64,000 nt of DNA from M55B112 sp964539395 (GCA_964539395.1 CAZIIU010000009.1:1-64000), one strand, 5' to 3'; positions 52,356 to 62,281 are shown, counted from the first letter of the stretch. Made by a program: numbers and translations. Notes: generated by a model from the letters alone, not told the origin.

Positions 52356-55300
52356 TTAAAAATTGATTTTCGCACCTAAAGAAATTCTTCTTATAGGTGA
52401 GTATATGAATTCAGTTCCTCCACAAAAACACTGCCGTGGGTCAAGGCCTTTTCTTTTTGAGAATAATGCAACATCATCGGCTGCTGCATAAATCCTTAAC
52501 CTGTCAACATTAATTACATTCATAACACTTTTAGGGATTGTGTATCCCAAAGTTATGTTATTAATGCTGAGATAATCCGAATCAATTAAGAAACGGCTTG
52601 AAGTTGCTCCGATATCTTTTCCTCCGAAGTCAACAGCGGGGATGTCTGAATTGGGGTTTTTATCGGCTGACCAGGAATTAAGGATATCTTTATGAAAATT
52701 AGTACCTGCCTCACTTGCTTGTCCGCCATGCATTAAATTCTGATAAATATAATCATAAGTTAGGCCACCAATGCTGTAGGTGAAAGACATGGAAAAATCA
52801 AAGCCATAGGCTTCTATTATCGTACCAAAACCACCTGAAAGATCAGGTAAAGATGTTCCAGGGCTATCACTATTTTCTTTTGCGGATGCCTCTGCGTAAT
52901 CTTCAGTGGTACCATAAGTTCCGTCGTCATTTGTAATACGCCATTGCGGCGCACCAGTTTCAGGATTCACACCAGAATAAATTGGGTACCAGTAATCGTA
53001 AATGCTTCCTCCTACCCTGTATATACTTCTTCCTGAGATATATCCGTCAGGATCTGAGAATTGTTCAGGCAGAGAAAGTATTTCATTTCTAAAATGGGTA
53101 CCATTCATATACACAGACACGTTGAGATCAGAAGTCCGGACTATGTTTGTTGTAAGGCTGAACTCTACTCCGCGATTTCTCATTGATCCGATATTATCGG
53201 GGTATTCACTATAACCGGCAGAAGCAGGTACAGGTATATAATACAACATATCTTCTACCTTCCTGTTAAAGAACTCAAGGCTGGCATCAAAAAGGCCATT
53301 TATCAAAATGAAATCAAATCCGGTATTAAGGTTATAGCTTGTTTCCCAGGTAATATTCCTATTTCCTTTATAATCAAGCTCAATCGCAAATTGATCATTC
53401 GAATTTAATATGTTAAATTGATCCTGATATGGCTGATAATTTTGTATACCCTCGGAATCAAGCAATGCATCATTACCCTGAGCGCCATAACTGGCCTTAA
53501 ACTTAAGAAAATCAACCCAGTCGGCATTGCTTAAGAATGATTCCTTATGAAGGAGCCATGAGCCACCTACTGACCAGAAATTACCCCAACGATTATCGGA
53601 ATGGAACCTTGATGATCCATCTCTTCTGTAACTTGCTGATAAGAAGTATTTTTGAGCATAGTTATACTGTAATCTTGAAAAATACCCCTCAACAAAATAT
53701 CCATTACTATCTGATCCTGTTTGCTGGCGAAGTATGGCATTCGACAATTCCTCACTTTCAGGGTCATAAAGATTATACTTAATCCCGTATTTTTCAGTCC
53801 ATTGTCTGTCATATGTTTCGTGGCCTAACAGGATTTCTAAATTATTATTACCGAATGTGGTGGAATAATTTAATAATTGCTGCAAAGTTAATGCCCCGTA
53901 GCGGTTAGCTTCTTTATAAATATTTCCACCAAAATCGGCCGTCTGTCCGTAATAGGCATTTCCTTTGTCAAGATACTTCTGATTAACAATATCATACGCA
54001 GCATTAAAGGTAAATCTTAATCCCTCCAGAATATCTATCTGCGTGAATCCTTTCACTGAAAATATATCTGAGTTATAACGTTGAACGTCTAACTGAAGAT
54101 CAGATGCCGGATTAGCAATAGACATAATCGGACGGGTTAAGCCGGGATATTCGCCAGTACCATAATCATAGAGTGTATGCCCGTTATCATCAACTATAAC
54201 ATCACCATTACTGTCTCTTACATACAAAGGATAAATTGGAGCAACAATACGACTAACGAAAAACAGGTTTTTAGAGCTTAATCCTTCCTGATTATCAGGA
54301 TATCTATTCTCGGAATTTGTGTATGAGATATTTCCTCCAATTTTTAACCAATCTTTCAGCTGATAATCAGATTTTAACCGGGCAGTATAACGCTTTAATC
54401 CTGAATTAGAAATAATTCCCTCATCATTCAGGTAGTTCATTGATAAAAATGTAGTTTGCTTATCATTACCACCACTGATAGAGAGGTTATACTCCTCTCT
54501 CATTTGATTCTCACCAAACAATTCATTATACCAGTCATCATTAATTAAATAATAATCGTCCGCCCATACACGTCCAAGAGAGGCATTTGGATTAACCTTA
54601 CCATCAGTACCGATCAGATATTGTCCTTCAGGTACATCATAAATATTGTATTCCAATCCTTGGTCACCAAATAATAATTGATTCGCGCTTTCATGTGCTT
54701 CAGCAGGAGTAAGTCCGCCATTCAATTGATTTCTGTAAATTCCTTCATAATATTTCTCATAATACATGGCCGGATCAGTCATAATATCATATTCCGGAAT
54801 AGAGCGTTGGCTAATTCCCCGGCGAACATTAAGAGAAATATCCAACTCGCCCATTTTCCCTTTCTTTGTTGTGACTAAAATCACACCATTAGCGCCTCGC
54901 GCACCATATAATGCTGCAGAAGCTGCATCTTTTAGTACAGTTACAGATTCGATGTCATGTGTATTAATGGCAGAAAGAACTTCATCATAAGGAATACCAT
55001 CAACGACATAAAGGGGTGCGCTTGATGCACTCAATGAACCGATTCCTCTGATCCTGATATTTGCTGAGGTACCAGGCTGTCCATCATTACTGGAAACCTG
55101 AATACCAGCTGTAACACCAGTCAGCGCCTGGGATAAATTCGATACCTGTCTTCTTTCGATTTCATCACTATCAACAACACTTGCGGCTCCGGTGAATGTT
55201 TCTTTCGTTGTAGTGCCATATGCTATAACAACAACTTCATCCAAACCCAAAGCATCAGATTCCATCACAACATCAATTATGGAACGACCTTCTATTTCAA

Positions 55301-55550
55301 CTTCCTGCGTTACCATTCCAACGAAGCTGAATACTATAGTACTTGCATCAGCAGGTACGGAAAGAGAATAATTACCATCAAAATCAGTTACAGTACCAAT
55401 TGTTGTACCTTGTACTACAACTGACACTCCGGGTAATACAGATCCATCTTCAGCCGATGTCACTTTACCCTTTACCTCGGATCCCTGTGCCTGAAGATTA
55501 AAACCAACAAACACAAAAACAAGTAAGGTTAAGAATACATTTCTTTTCAT
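52356..55550 (-). CDS. susC: SusC/RagA family TonB-linked outer-membrane transporter
   Basis: A TonB-dependent channel of 1064 residues that imports the ligand delivered by its SusD partner. The signal peptide is MKRNVFLTLLVFVFVGFNLQ. A carboxypeptidase-regulatory-like domain follows at about 25-110 (VKGKVTSAEDGSVLPGVSVV). The TonB-box and plug region begins LGLDEVVVIAYGTTTKETFTG and contains SVTVLKDAASAALYGARGA, the SusC signature. The remaining 800 residues are a beta barrel ending in LGAKINF. It has no N-terminal STN domain, so anti-sigma signalling is not indicated. It is first in a susC-susD pair. Confidence 0.96.
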   Translation of the reverse strand: MKRNVFLTLLVFVFVGFNLQAQGSEVKGKVTSAEDGSVLPGVSVVVQGTTIGTVTDFDGNYSLSVPADASTIVFSFVGMVTQEVEIEGRSIIDVVMESDALGLDEVVVIAYGTTTKETFTGAASVVDSDEIERRQVSNLSQALTGVTAGIQVSSNDGQPGTSANIRIRGIGSLSASSAPLYVVDGIPYDEVLSAINTHDIESVTVLKDAASAALYGARGANGVILVTTKKGKMGELDISLNVRRGISQRSIPEYDIMTDPAMYYEKYYEGIYRNQLNGGLTPAEAHESANQLLFGDQGLEYNIYDVPEGQYLIGTDGKVNPNASLGRVWADDYYLINDDWYNELFGENQMREEYNLSISGGNDKQTTFLSMNYLNDEGIISNSGLKRYTARLKSDYQLKDWLKIGGNISYTNSENRYPDNQEGLSSKNLFFVSRIVAPIYPLYVRDSNGDVIVDDNGHTLYDYGTGEYPGLTRPIMSIANPASDLQLDVQRYNSDIFSVKGFTQIDILEGLRFTFNAAYDIVNQKYLDKGNAYYGQTADFGGNIYKEANRYGALTLQQLLNYSTTFGNNNLEILLGHETYDRQWTEKYGIKYNLYDPESEELSNAILRQQTGSDSNGYFVEGYFSRLQYNYAQKYFLSASYRRDGSSRFHSDNRWGNFWSVGGSWLLHKESFLSNADWVDFLKFKASYGAQGNDALLDSEGIQNYQPYQDQFNILNSNDQFAIELDYKGNRNITWETSYNLNTGFDFILINGLFDASLEFFNRKVEDMLYYIPVPASAGYSEYPDNIGSMRNRGVEFSLTTNIVRTSDLNVSVYMNGTHFRNEILSLPEQFSDPDGYISGRSIYRVGGSIYDYWYPIYSGVNPETGAPQWRITNDDGTYGTTEDYAEASAKENSDSPGTSLPDLSGGFGTIIEAYGFDFSMSFTYSIGGLTYDYIYQNLMHGGQASEAGTNFHKDILNSWSADKNPNSDIPAVDFGGKDIGATSSRFLIDSDYLSINNITLGYTIPKSVMNVINVDRLRIYAAADDVALFSKRKGLDPRQCFCGGTEFIYSPIRRISLGAKINF

Positions 55551-56020
55551 AGATAAAAGTTTAGGTTAATATAATTATTCAATTCAAAATTGACTCTCGA
55601 TCCCAAAACTAAATAAAAAAATAATCAAAAAAAAAATGCGAAAAAAAATTATAGGTTATATGTAGGTGTTAAGGGCAATATCTTCTTGAGCAGAAAGGCA
55701 AAGGTCAATCTTAAAATCTAGGCCTGGTCTTTGTTTCATGATATGTTTTCATCTGCTTTTCTTTATATGAAGCAATGAACTTTCATAAAACCTGGTTTAT
55801 TACTTGAGTTGTATTGATTTAATAATGTGTGTGTTATGAAATGTTACACCGGTTCCGGCCAGATGTTACCGGCTGATGCATCAAATCAACCCCGTACCAG
55901 ACAGGCTAAAAAGAGACTGGGCTTTATTTAATTTAATTCTAAATAACAACGTGTATCAGTAATACTGCACGATTCAGATGTTGTATATCATATTTTTCAT
56001 CACAAGTAATAAATAACGTT
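55551..56020. other. Intergenic region upstream of susC
   Basis: A 470-base gap between the T9SS protease gene and susC, both on the minus strand. The susC-proximal part is extremely AT-rich, with A tracts near 55613-55652, and holds the candidate susC promoter. The rest contains no convincing gene; a 31-codon ATG frame near 55830-55930 has no recognisable content. No regulator gene is present. Confidence 0.45.
55604..55635 (-). promoter_or_regulatory. Candidate promoter of susC-susD
   Basis: On the minus strand TAGTTTTG (complement of 55604-55611) matches TAnnTTTG exactly. A TTTT at 55632-55635 has the 20-base spacing used elsewhere in the window, and a perfect TTTG at 55626-55629 gives a 14-base spacing. 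The predicted start lies roughly 45 bases before the susC ATG. Confidence 0.45.
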
Positions 56021-58633
56021 TTAAAGAATCATTTTTTTGGACACAACAGCTTCATAGGTACTAAGCTTAATAAAATAAAATCCACTGCTCCAGCCATCCA
56101 GGTCTATTCTGATAAGCCCCTGGGCTGTATTAACTGAATTTCTATATACACTTTTTCCCATTGAATCAAATATTACAAGATCCGCATTTTGATTTCTTTC
56201 CGGACTGTCCCATTCAATGACAACCCAATCTCCGGCTGGTTGCGGGTAAACTTTTATCCCACTTCCTGAAGTCGCCGGGTTATCTGAAAGGAACCTTATT
56301 ACCTCCAGAAACAGGAAAAACGTTCCTTCTGCACCTCCTGCACTACCGTCTACCTGTATCCAGTATTTCTCACCTTCCATGAGCAGCAGCTCTTCAATAA
56401 CAGGATTAAAATCGATCGAAGTGACATCATCATTGGCTCCTATTAACGTGTAATTGCCAGATTTCAGAGCTTCAATATCATCCGCATGGTATACTGCAAT
56501 CTGATTATCCATCCCGTCAGAACTAAGTTCGTAAGTACCCGAATGTTCAGGAATATAATAGAACCATACACTATTCTCAACAATATCTTCTCCAGTGCCA
56601 TATTCGTCGCACCAGGAGTCCTGACCTGTACATGAGGTAAATGGAGGAACAGGCTCTGACTCCTCAATACCTGCGCAGAAATTTGAATACTCCCCGTTCG
56701 TTCCGACAGATATCTCGATTGCATCTGCAATATAATCATTGCTGCGTGGCTCATGCAGTATCAAAGAATATGAAGTATCTACCGAACACTTACCGTGGTG
56801 ACCTGTTATGTTCAACATCAAAGTTATGGTGGTATCTGGTCTGTTCGTCATGATCACGGTGGCGCGATCGAGCGAGTCTGCGTTTATCTCAAAAAACCCA
56901 GCTGCACTCCCTCCAAGCGACCAATCATAGTTCGCGGTACCCGCGGCAACAAAAGTCAGGCTGTCAAAATTCACCAAACAATTATCTTCTGGTGTAACAG
57001 GGTAAGTTTCAATCTCAAGTTCATCTCCGACAGAGATCACTTCACGAAAGGTTTGTGACTTCTCACCCGACTGGTTGGTAACAATCATTGTTACATCATG
57101 AAGCCCTTTCTTGTTAAAAGCTACAATCGGATTCTGCGATTGGGCATTAGTTCCGTCAAGGAAGGTAACATCTTCAGGTTTAAAGGACCAGTTCCAGGCG
57201 ATGGGTTGAAAGGATGAGTAATCGATCAATCTGATTCCTGCAGAGTCACATACCTCAGAAAAAGCTGTGAAGAAAAATGGGTCGGAAAGGTTTTCAGCCG
57301 GATAGTATCCATCAATTTCCTTCATGTTGGTGGAATTAGGATCGAGAAAGGACTGAAGTGTCTTTCCTGTTTCCGATTCAATTGTCCACGAATAATCGAT
57401 CTTGCCGTAAAAATCGACATTCAGGGCGCCTCCATGTAACTGACCGATGATCTGTCCTTTGTCATTAAAAAGAGGAGAACCGGAAGATCCTGAATTGGTT
57501 ACACCCTTATTAAAGATCAAACCCCAGTGACTACCCGGCGGGGTTTTAACATTTTCTTGCCATGAAATCTCTGATTCAATACTTATGGCTCCAGAATCAG
57601 CGATTGCTATCTTTTTGGTCCTCCCGGTTGGATGATGAATACCTGCATTATATTTGCCCGGATCCCCGGAAATATTCCAACCAGCAAAATAAGGTTGATA
57701 ACTTGCGGGAGGTGCACTATTAAACAAAAGCAATGTGTAATCGGAATCCTGCGCTGTGGCTTTAAGTTTTGCACCCGAAAGAGTAGAAAAGGACTTTATA
57801 GCACCATTACAACCTATCGACTCAAAATTGAAATAGACGATGGCAGTGTTGGCAGCTTCTTCGCTACTTAAACAATGATTGGCTGTAAGAAAATAGGGTG
57901 TTCCATCATTATTAACATTATTGATAAAAGCACCACTACATAAATATCCGTTCGATCCTACCTGAAACGAGATCCTGCAAACCGAATGTTTTTGATTCTG
58001 CCAAAGGGCTCCTTCACTACAGTTTACGTTGATATATCCATCAGCATCCTCATTCGTTCCAATCTTCTCAAATACCCTGTAACCCTGCCCTACAGAACCA
58101 ATTTCCAATTGTCCCTCATATTCGCTGTTGTAGGGTTCAAAATACTCGACAATTGCTGTGGTGCCTGCTAAATCAGCAATCATCAGTGTATTATCGGACC
58201 GATTATTCCTGTTGGTGAAGGCCCCATAAATTTCATTGTAATTCTCACTGTAGATATATAACATAGCTCCGGGAGGTAAGTCGAATATACTAAAAAACAG
58301 TTGAATTGATGTGGCATGCTCACCGGTAACCTTGTATCTCCAGATTCTTCCATCCTCCTCGGGAATATCGGTCACCTCACCTTCCTTCCGGATATCGATT
58401 ATAACATCCTCAAAAGTTGAATACCGGTTGGTAGTTCCGCTTCTCTCATCTTCCCTTAGTAACGCCTTAATATCCTGCGATTTCAACATGTACTCCGGCA
58501 GCTTAACAGTGCTTTTCATATATATTCTACCTTTGTAGCTGTATGGAATTCCCCCTTCGGAGACCTGTGCCTCAGCGGTACCATAAAGAAAAAATATCAT
58601 AAGAGGCAGGATGAACCGAAACCTGTTTGCCAT
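56021..58633 (-). CDS. Secreted trypsin-like serine protease with PKD-like and T9SS sorting domains
   Basis: The start at 58633 gives the signal peptide MANRFRFILPLMIFFLYG, then TAEA; an ATG at 58648 adds five residues. A pre-domain of about 200 residues is followed by an S1-type protease with the triad regions FLTANHCLSS (His), ATAQDSDYTLLLF (Asp) and TNSGSSGSPLFND (Ser), like lysyl endopeptidases. A PKD-like domain follows (AWNWSFKPEDVTFLDGTNAQ, then KGLHDVTMIVTNQSG), then a domain with VENSVWFYYIPEHSGTYELS. A type A T9SS domain ends the protein (IKVYPQPAGDWVVIEW, FDSMGKSVYRN, GFYFIKLST). Length is 870 residues. Predicted to be exported through T9SS to the surface or medium. Confidence 0.9.
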   Translation of the reverse strand: MANRFRFILPLMIFFLYGTAEAQVSEGGIPYSYKGRIYMKSTVKLPEYMLKSQDIKALLREDERSGTTNRYSTFEDVIIDIRKEGEVTDIPEEDGRIWRYKVTGEHATSIQLFFSIFDLPPGAMLYIYSENYNEIYGAFTNRNNRSDNTLMIADLAGTTAIVEYFEPYNSEYEGQLEIGSVGQGYRVFEKIGTNEDADGYINVNCSEGALWQNQKHSVCRISFQVGSNGYLCSGAFINNVNNDGTPYFLTANHCLSSEEAANTAIVYFNFESIGCNGAIKSFSTLSGAKLKATAQDSDYTLLLFNSAPPASYQPYFAGWNISGDPGKYNAGIHHPTGRTKKIAIADSGAISIESEISWQENVKTPPGSHWGLIFNKGVTNSGSSGSPLFNDKGQIIGQLHGGALNVDFYGKIDYSWTIESETGKTLQSFLDPNSTNMKEIDGYYPAENLSDPFFFTAFSEVCDSAGIRLIDYSSFQPIAWNWSFKPEDVTFLDGTNAQSQNPIVAFNKKGLHDVTMIVTNQSGEKSQTFREVISVGDELEIETYPVTPEDNCLVNFDSLTFVAAGTANYDWSLGGSAAGFFEINADSLDRATVIMTNRPDTTITLMLNITGHHGKCSVDTSYSLILHEPRSNDYIADAIEISVGTNGEYSNFCAGIEESEPVPPFTSCTGQDSWCDEYGTGEDIVENSVWFYYIPEHSGTYELSSDGMDNQIAVYHADDIEALKSGNYTLIGANDDVTSIDFNPVIEELLLMEGEKYWIQVDGSAGGAEGTFFLFLEVIRFLSDNPATSGSGIKVYPQPAGDWVVIEWDSPERNQNADLVIFDSMGKSVYRNSVNTAQGLIRIDLDGWSSGFYFIKLSTYEAVVSKKMIL

Positions 58634-58896
58634 ATTAGAAACTATCATGAATATGAAACTTTTTAATCATGAAAAAAATCACTCTTCAAACACATAAGAA
58701 ATACACAAAGTTACTCCTTTTTTTCAAAACTGCTCATCCCTCATATCCTAGTTATACAAATGCAACCATCATTGTTTAAAAGATGGATCAGGGGTCAATC
58801 AAATCCAGCCCATCCGACTGTTCATTTCACATAGATACATAACAAAAAATCTATTTTCAAAGGTTATATTTGTATAAATCAAGTTTGCCTGAAATC

Positions 58897-59601
58897 ATGA
58901 AAGTAATACTACCTACAACAGGGATCATCCTTTTTTCACTCTGCATTTCCGCCGGTGCGCAACCACTTGGCGTTACTACGTTAACAGATATCTCCGATTT
59001 CATGCAGTCGAATTACAACTACAACAGGGAGTATCGGGCCAGCAGCGCGATGATTGAAGGGTCCCCCTACCTTTCGGAGGAGTTTGTAGCAGGATCGCTT
59101 AGTTACCGCGACTCCTATTACAGGGATTTGCAATTACGCTATAATGTGTATGATGGACATTTCGAATTTAAATCGGAAGATGAGATTTTATATTTCGATC
59201 CGCGATATACCGAAGTCGATACTGTCTGGATTGGGAACGATACTTATATATTCCAGGAATACATCGAAGCCAGGAACGTGAAAAGAAGCTATATGCAATT
59301 GCTGTATGACAGCGACGGCATACAGGCATTCAAACAATATGAAATTATTCTTCTCGAGCCCGAACCGCCCAGAGGATATGAAGATGCCAAACCGGCAAGA
59401 TTTCAGCAACGGCCCGAAAGATTGTTTGTAAGGTTTAAGGGAGACCCGGCGCAGGAGTTCCCGGGAAGAAAATCAATTCCTGAACTGTTTCCCGCCTATG
59501 CTGATGAATTGATCACCTATACCAAAAAAGACCGGCTGAGGTTCAGGAAGCCGGAGGATCTGGTTTTACTCTGCAAATACTATAATAGTCTGATGCAATA
59601 A
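58897..59601 (+). CDS. Hypothetical exported protein
   Basis: The ATG at 58897 gives the signal peptide MKVILPTTGIILFSLCISAGAQ; the longer frame opens with TTG at 58870. The mature region of about 212 residues is rich in Tyr, Arg and Glu and predicted beta-rich, for example GSLSYRDSYYRDLQLRYNVY and KSEDEILYFDPRYTEVDTVW. There is no lipobox, sorting domain or catalytic motif. I do not recognise the family. It is divergent from the T9SS protease gene across about 260 bases. Confidence 0.6.
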   Translation: MKVILPTTGIILFSLCISAGAQPLGVTTLTDISDFMQSNYNYNREYRASSAMIEGSPYLSEEFVAGSLSYRDSYYRDLQLRYNVYDGHFEFKSEDEILYFDPRYTEVDTVWIGNDTYIFQEYIEARNVKRSYMQLLYDSDGIQAFKQYEIILLEPEPPRGYEDAKPARFQQRPERLFVRFKGDPAQEFPGRKSIPELFPAYADELITYTKKDRLRFRKPEDLVLLCKYYNSLMQ

Positions 59602-59982
59602 CATTACCCTGACTACCTGGTAAACCGAATCATACACAGCGTATGATTTATAGTTATTCCTTGACACATTATTATAATTCTTTTTGATACCAGCTATTTA
59701 TCACCTGTCGTCATCGTCTGTCTCCTCCCTGCAGCGATTTGCCCGGCTAATAATTTAAGCACTGATGGCATTCTTTTCCATTCTTTTTGAGTTTTTTCAT
59801 TCACCTCTGTCTCTCTCCCCATAAGGCATTCAGGGCTCATGCTTTTAATTGAATTCATTCTTTGAAAAAATAGTTGCTGAAAACGTATGACTTTTTTGGC
59901 CCTGTCTCCACTAATCTGATATAGGGGGCTATTGTAAATGAGCTTCCTTCTCAGGAAACAACGATTAGATTATTAACAAAAA

Positions 59983-60102
59983 ATGGAAATCACGGAAAAA
60001 TCAATTTCTCTTATTGCAATTCTCCTGCTCAAGATCATTGTTTACGGACATTTTTTTTCGGGTTACACAGAATTCTTTACACTACCGTTAAAAGTTGACT
60101 AA
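59983..60102 (+). CDS. Possible small membrane peptide ORF
   Basis: An ATG frame of 39 codons. The peptide has a short charged start (MEITEKS), one hydrophobic stretch (ISLIAILLLKIIVY), then GHFFSGYTEFFTLPLKVD. Its TAA stop is followed directly by the ATG of the repeat ORF (TAAATG). There is no homology I recognise. AT-rich sequence can produce such frames by chance. Confidence 0.2.
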   Translation: MEITEKSISLIAILLLKIIVYGHFFSGYTEFFTLPLKVD

Positions 60103-60252
60103 ATGAATACGATTTGTGACCAAATGACTTCAGGAAGATACTTTTCCATCCCGATTAATGACTTTTCCAACTCAAGAAATGACTTTTCCAACTTCAGGAA
60201 TGACTTTTCCATCCCGATCGATGACCTGGAGAGCTCAATTGATGACTTATGA
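60103..60252 (+). CDS. Possible small ORF made of heptapeptide repeats
   Basis: An ATG frame of 49 codons. After MNTIC it consists entirely of seven-residue units: DQMTSGR, YFSIPIN, DFSNSRN, DFSNFRN, DFSIPID, DLESSID, then DL and stop. The consensus is D-F-S-x-x-x-N/D. All units stay in frame without a stop, and the frame ends within the last unit. It begins immediately after the stop of the preceding small ORF. Expression is unknown. Hydrophilic, with no signal peptide. Confidence 0.3.
   Translation: MNTICDQMTSGRYFSIPINDFSNSRNDFSNFRNDFSIPIDDLESSIDDL
60118..60249. repeat. Degenerate 21-base tandem repeat array
   Basis: Six imperfect 21-base units beginning at 60118, 60139, 60160, 60181, 60202 and 60223, plus a partial seventh. 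The best-conserved units, at 60160-60222, share GACTTTTCCA at the start and AAT or GAT at the end. Outer units are more diverged. There are no unique spacers, so it is not CRISPR. Like the 24-base array at 38226-38338 it lies between convergent genes and has a period divisible by three. Confidence 0.8.
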
Positions 60253-60523
60253 AACACTTCTAAACAACGGAAGTATTGTGCAAAGCTTCAATATCCTTAA
60301 TTATTCATTTAATGTTTTCACGGGATTTTATTAATCTGTCAAAGTAGAAACAGGAACGCCCTGCTTACTTACCAGGTATTAGTGAACTCAATTTTAGCCC
60401 TGCCATTCGTTACTTGCGATCTTTGAACAGAGTAGTTTTAGCTAAACTGATCATCTCCCTTTTATCGGCTTCGCCGCATTAATCCAGGCTCGTACTGTTT
60501 CAAAATTAAAAGTTACTTTTCAA

Positions 60524-62212
60524 TTACAGACCCATTTTCTCTGATACAAGTGCTTTCAGCCGGTTTTTTATCTCATCAGATTCCGCCTGAAGCTTCTCTC
60601 CCTCCTTCAGCATCTTCTGCACCATTTCATGCTCCTTCACATCCGCGGCGTTCACCAGCACATTGAGCCAGGCCCCTTCGATGGCTGCGTGGATCGCAAC
60701 CACACCCACACCGGCATCGGTGATGCTGTTCGGATTTCCCCTGTCGATCATCGCCTCTGTCACTTCATACCCCTTAAAAGCGGTCCTCATCACCTCCAGC
60801 GGTACCTCTATTGCAACGATGGTTGCCTCCGCTATCGCTTTTCTGCGGCTATCCTGCTCCTCAGGAGTCGACTTCGGCTGCCCGAATGCCTCCATGATTA
60901 TATTGAACGCATTGGTATCCTCATCCACCAATTCCAGCAACTTCTCCTGTACGATTTTGCCTTTCACTGCCCACCCGGAGAAATAGTCCCACTGATCGTC
61001 CCAGCCTCGTTTATGCGACGAGATATTGGCTACCATGGTTCCCAGTGCAACACCCACCGATCCTATGTATGCACTTACCGATCCTCCGCCTGGAGCAACC
61101 GACTCTGACGCGGTCTCCTCCAAGAACCCCTTAACGGTAAGATCCGCCAGCCCCGAAGGCTGACCTGCTTTCATCTTATACTCAATGATTTTTTCGGCCG
61201 GATCGAACGGTCCCAGTTCATCGAGTCCCATCGACTTTACCGCGATTTTGATCAGTTCGGCATCCGATACCCCGAGTGACCGGGACTGCTTGCGAAGAAA
61301 GTGCCTTCCGGCGTCGAGCATCGCCTTCAGCGGCACCAGTCCAACAATCTCAGATCCGGTTACCCTGATACCGCGTGCCTCCGCCCTTTTGCATACCCCG
61401 TCGAACGCTTCGTGAATGGAAGTTACAGATATATTGGTAAGGTTCATCGAAATCTGCGCCACACCGTACTCCTCGATAAACCAACCGATTGCCTTCACCG
61501 CCTTCAGGGTGCCGGGAATCATCACGGGATTGCCTTGCTTATCCTTAACGACCGGACCGGTAAGGGGGTTGCCTTCCCTCTTCACCCTCCCCCGCTCGCG
61601 CACATCGAATGCAATCGCATTGGCACGCCGGGTAGAAGTTGTGTTCAGGTTAACATTGTAGGCCACGAGGAAATCGCGTGCTCCAACAGCAATGGCGCCA
61701 ATGCGGGGAATAAACTCCGCGGGACCGAAGTCGGGCTTCCACTTTGGATCGTTCAACTTCTGTTTCAGCCCTTCATATTCGCCTGATCTCACCGCGGCAA
61801 GGTTCCTGCGCTCCACTGCCAGGGCAGCATTCTCATAGCAGTAAACCGGGAACTTCAGCTCGTCGCCGATACGCTTCGCCAGTTTGCGGGCCCATTCCAC
61901 TGTCTCTTCCATGCTGATGCCTGCGATGGGAATCAGCGGACAGACATCGGTGGCACCGAACCGCGGATGCTCACCAGTGTGTTTGGTCATGTCGATGATC
62001 TCCCCGGCCTTCTTTACTGCGCGAAAGGCGGCTTCTATGACATATTCCGGTTTGCCGACAAATGTAACCACAGTGCGGTTGGTCGCCCTGCCCGGATCAA
62101 TATTGAGCAGTTTGACACCATCTGTGGATTCTATTTCACCGGTTATTTGCCTGATTATTCCCATGTCGCGGCCCTCGCTGAAATTGGGAACACATTCGAT
62201 GATCTGGTTCAT
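60524..62212 (-). CDS. ftcD: Glutamate formimidoyltransferase / formimidoyl-THF cyclodeaminase
   Basis: Bifunctional enzyme that moves the formimino group of formiminoglutamate to tetrahydrofolate and then releases ammonia. The N-terminal transferase (about 1-325) shows IIECVPNFSEGRDMGII, NIDPGRATNRTVVTFVG and HTGEHPRFGATDVCPLIP. The C-terminal cyclodeaminase (about 350-555) shows VAPGGGSVSAYIGSVGVALG and AIHAAIEGAWLNVLVNAADV. At 562 residues it is the full fusion. It lies downstream of hutI in the histidine degradation pathway. Confidence 0.96.
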   Translation of the reverse strand: MNQIIECVPNFSEGRDMGIIRQITGEIESTDGVKLLNIDPGRATNRTVVTFVGKPEYVIEAAFRAVKKAGEIIDMTKHTGEHPRFGATDVCPLIPIAGISMEETVEWARKLAKRIGDELKFPVYCYENAALAVERRNLAAVRSGEYEGLKQKLNDPKWKPDFGPAEFIPRIGAIAVGARDFLVAYNVNLNTTSTRRANAIAFDVRERGRVKREGNPLTGPVVKDKQGNPVMIPGTLKAVKAIGWFIEEYGVAQISMNLTNISVTSIHEAFDGVCKRAEARGIRVTGSEIVGLVPLKAMLDAGRHFLRKQSRSLGVSDAELIKIAVKSMGLDELGPFDPAEKIIEYKMKAGQPSGLADLTVKGFLEETASESVAPGGGSVSAYIGSVGVALGTMVANISSHKRGWDDQWDYFSGWAVKGKIVQEKLLELVDEDTNAFNIIMEAFGQPKSTPEEQDSRRKAIAEATIVAIEVPLEVMRTAFKGYEVTEAMIDRGNPNSITDAGVGVVAIHAAIEGAWLNVLVNAADVKEHEMVQKMLKEGEKLQAESDEIKNRLKALVSEKMGL

Positions 62213-62265
62213 TGTAATGGTTTAAATATTCCCTGTTCTGTTTAATAACACTGGCCACAGTCTTA

Positions 62266-62281
62266 CCCCCTTTGTAGGGGG
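62266..62281. repeat. Short C/G hairpin between hutI and ftcD
   Basis: CCCCC (62266-62270) and GGGGG (62277-62281) flank a six-base loop, within the 177-base gap between the two hut genes. No T tract follows on either strand. It might modulate ftcD expression relative to hutI. Confidence 0.25.

Larger units (their letters stand above)
59602..60523. other. Long intergenic region with small ORFs and a repeat array
   Basis: More than 900 bases between the convergent exported-protein gene and ftcD. It contains two abutting tiny ORFs (59983-60102 and 60103-60252), the second built of a 21-base repeat. The rest is AT-rich sequence in which I see no gene, RNA or clear terminator. Confidence 0.5.

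Noticed and set aside
60118..60249. CRISPR array
   Set aside because: Repeat units are directly adjacent and diverged, with no unique spacers and no cas genes anywhere in the window. The same applies to 38226-38338.
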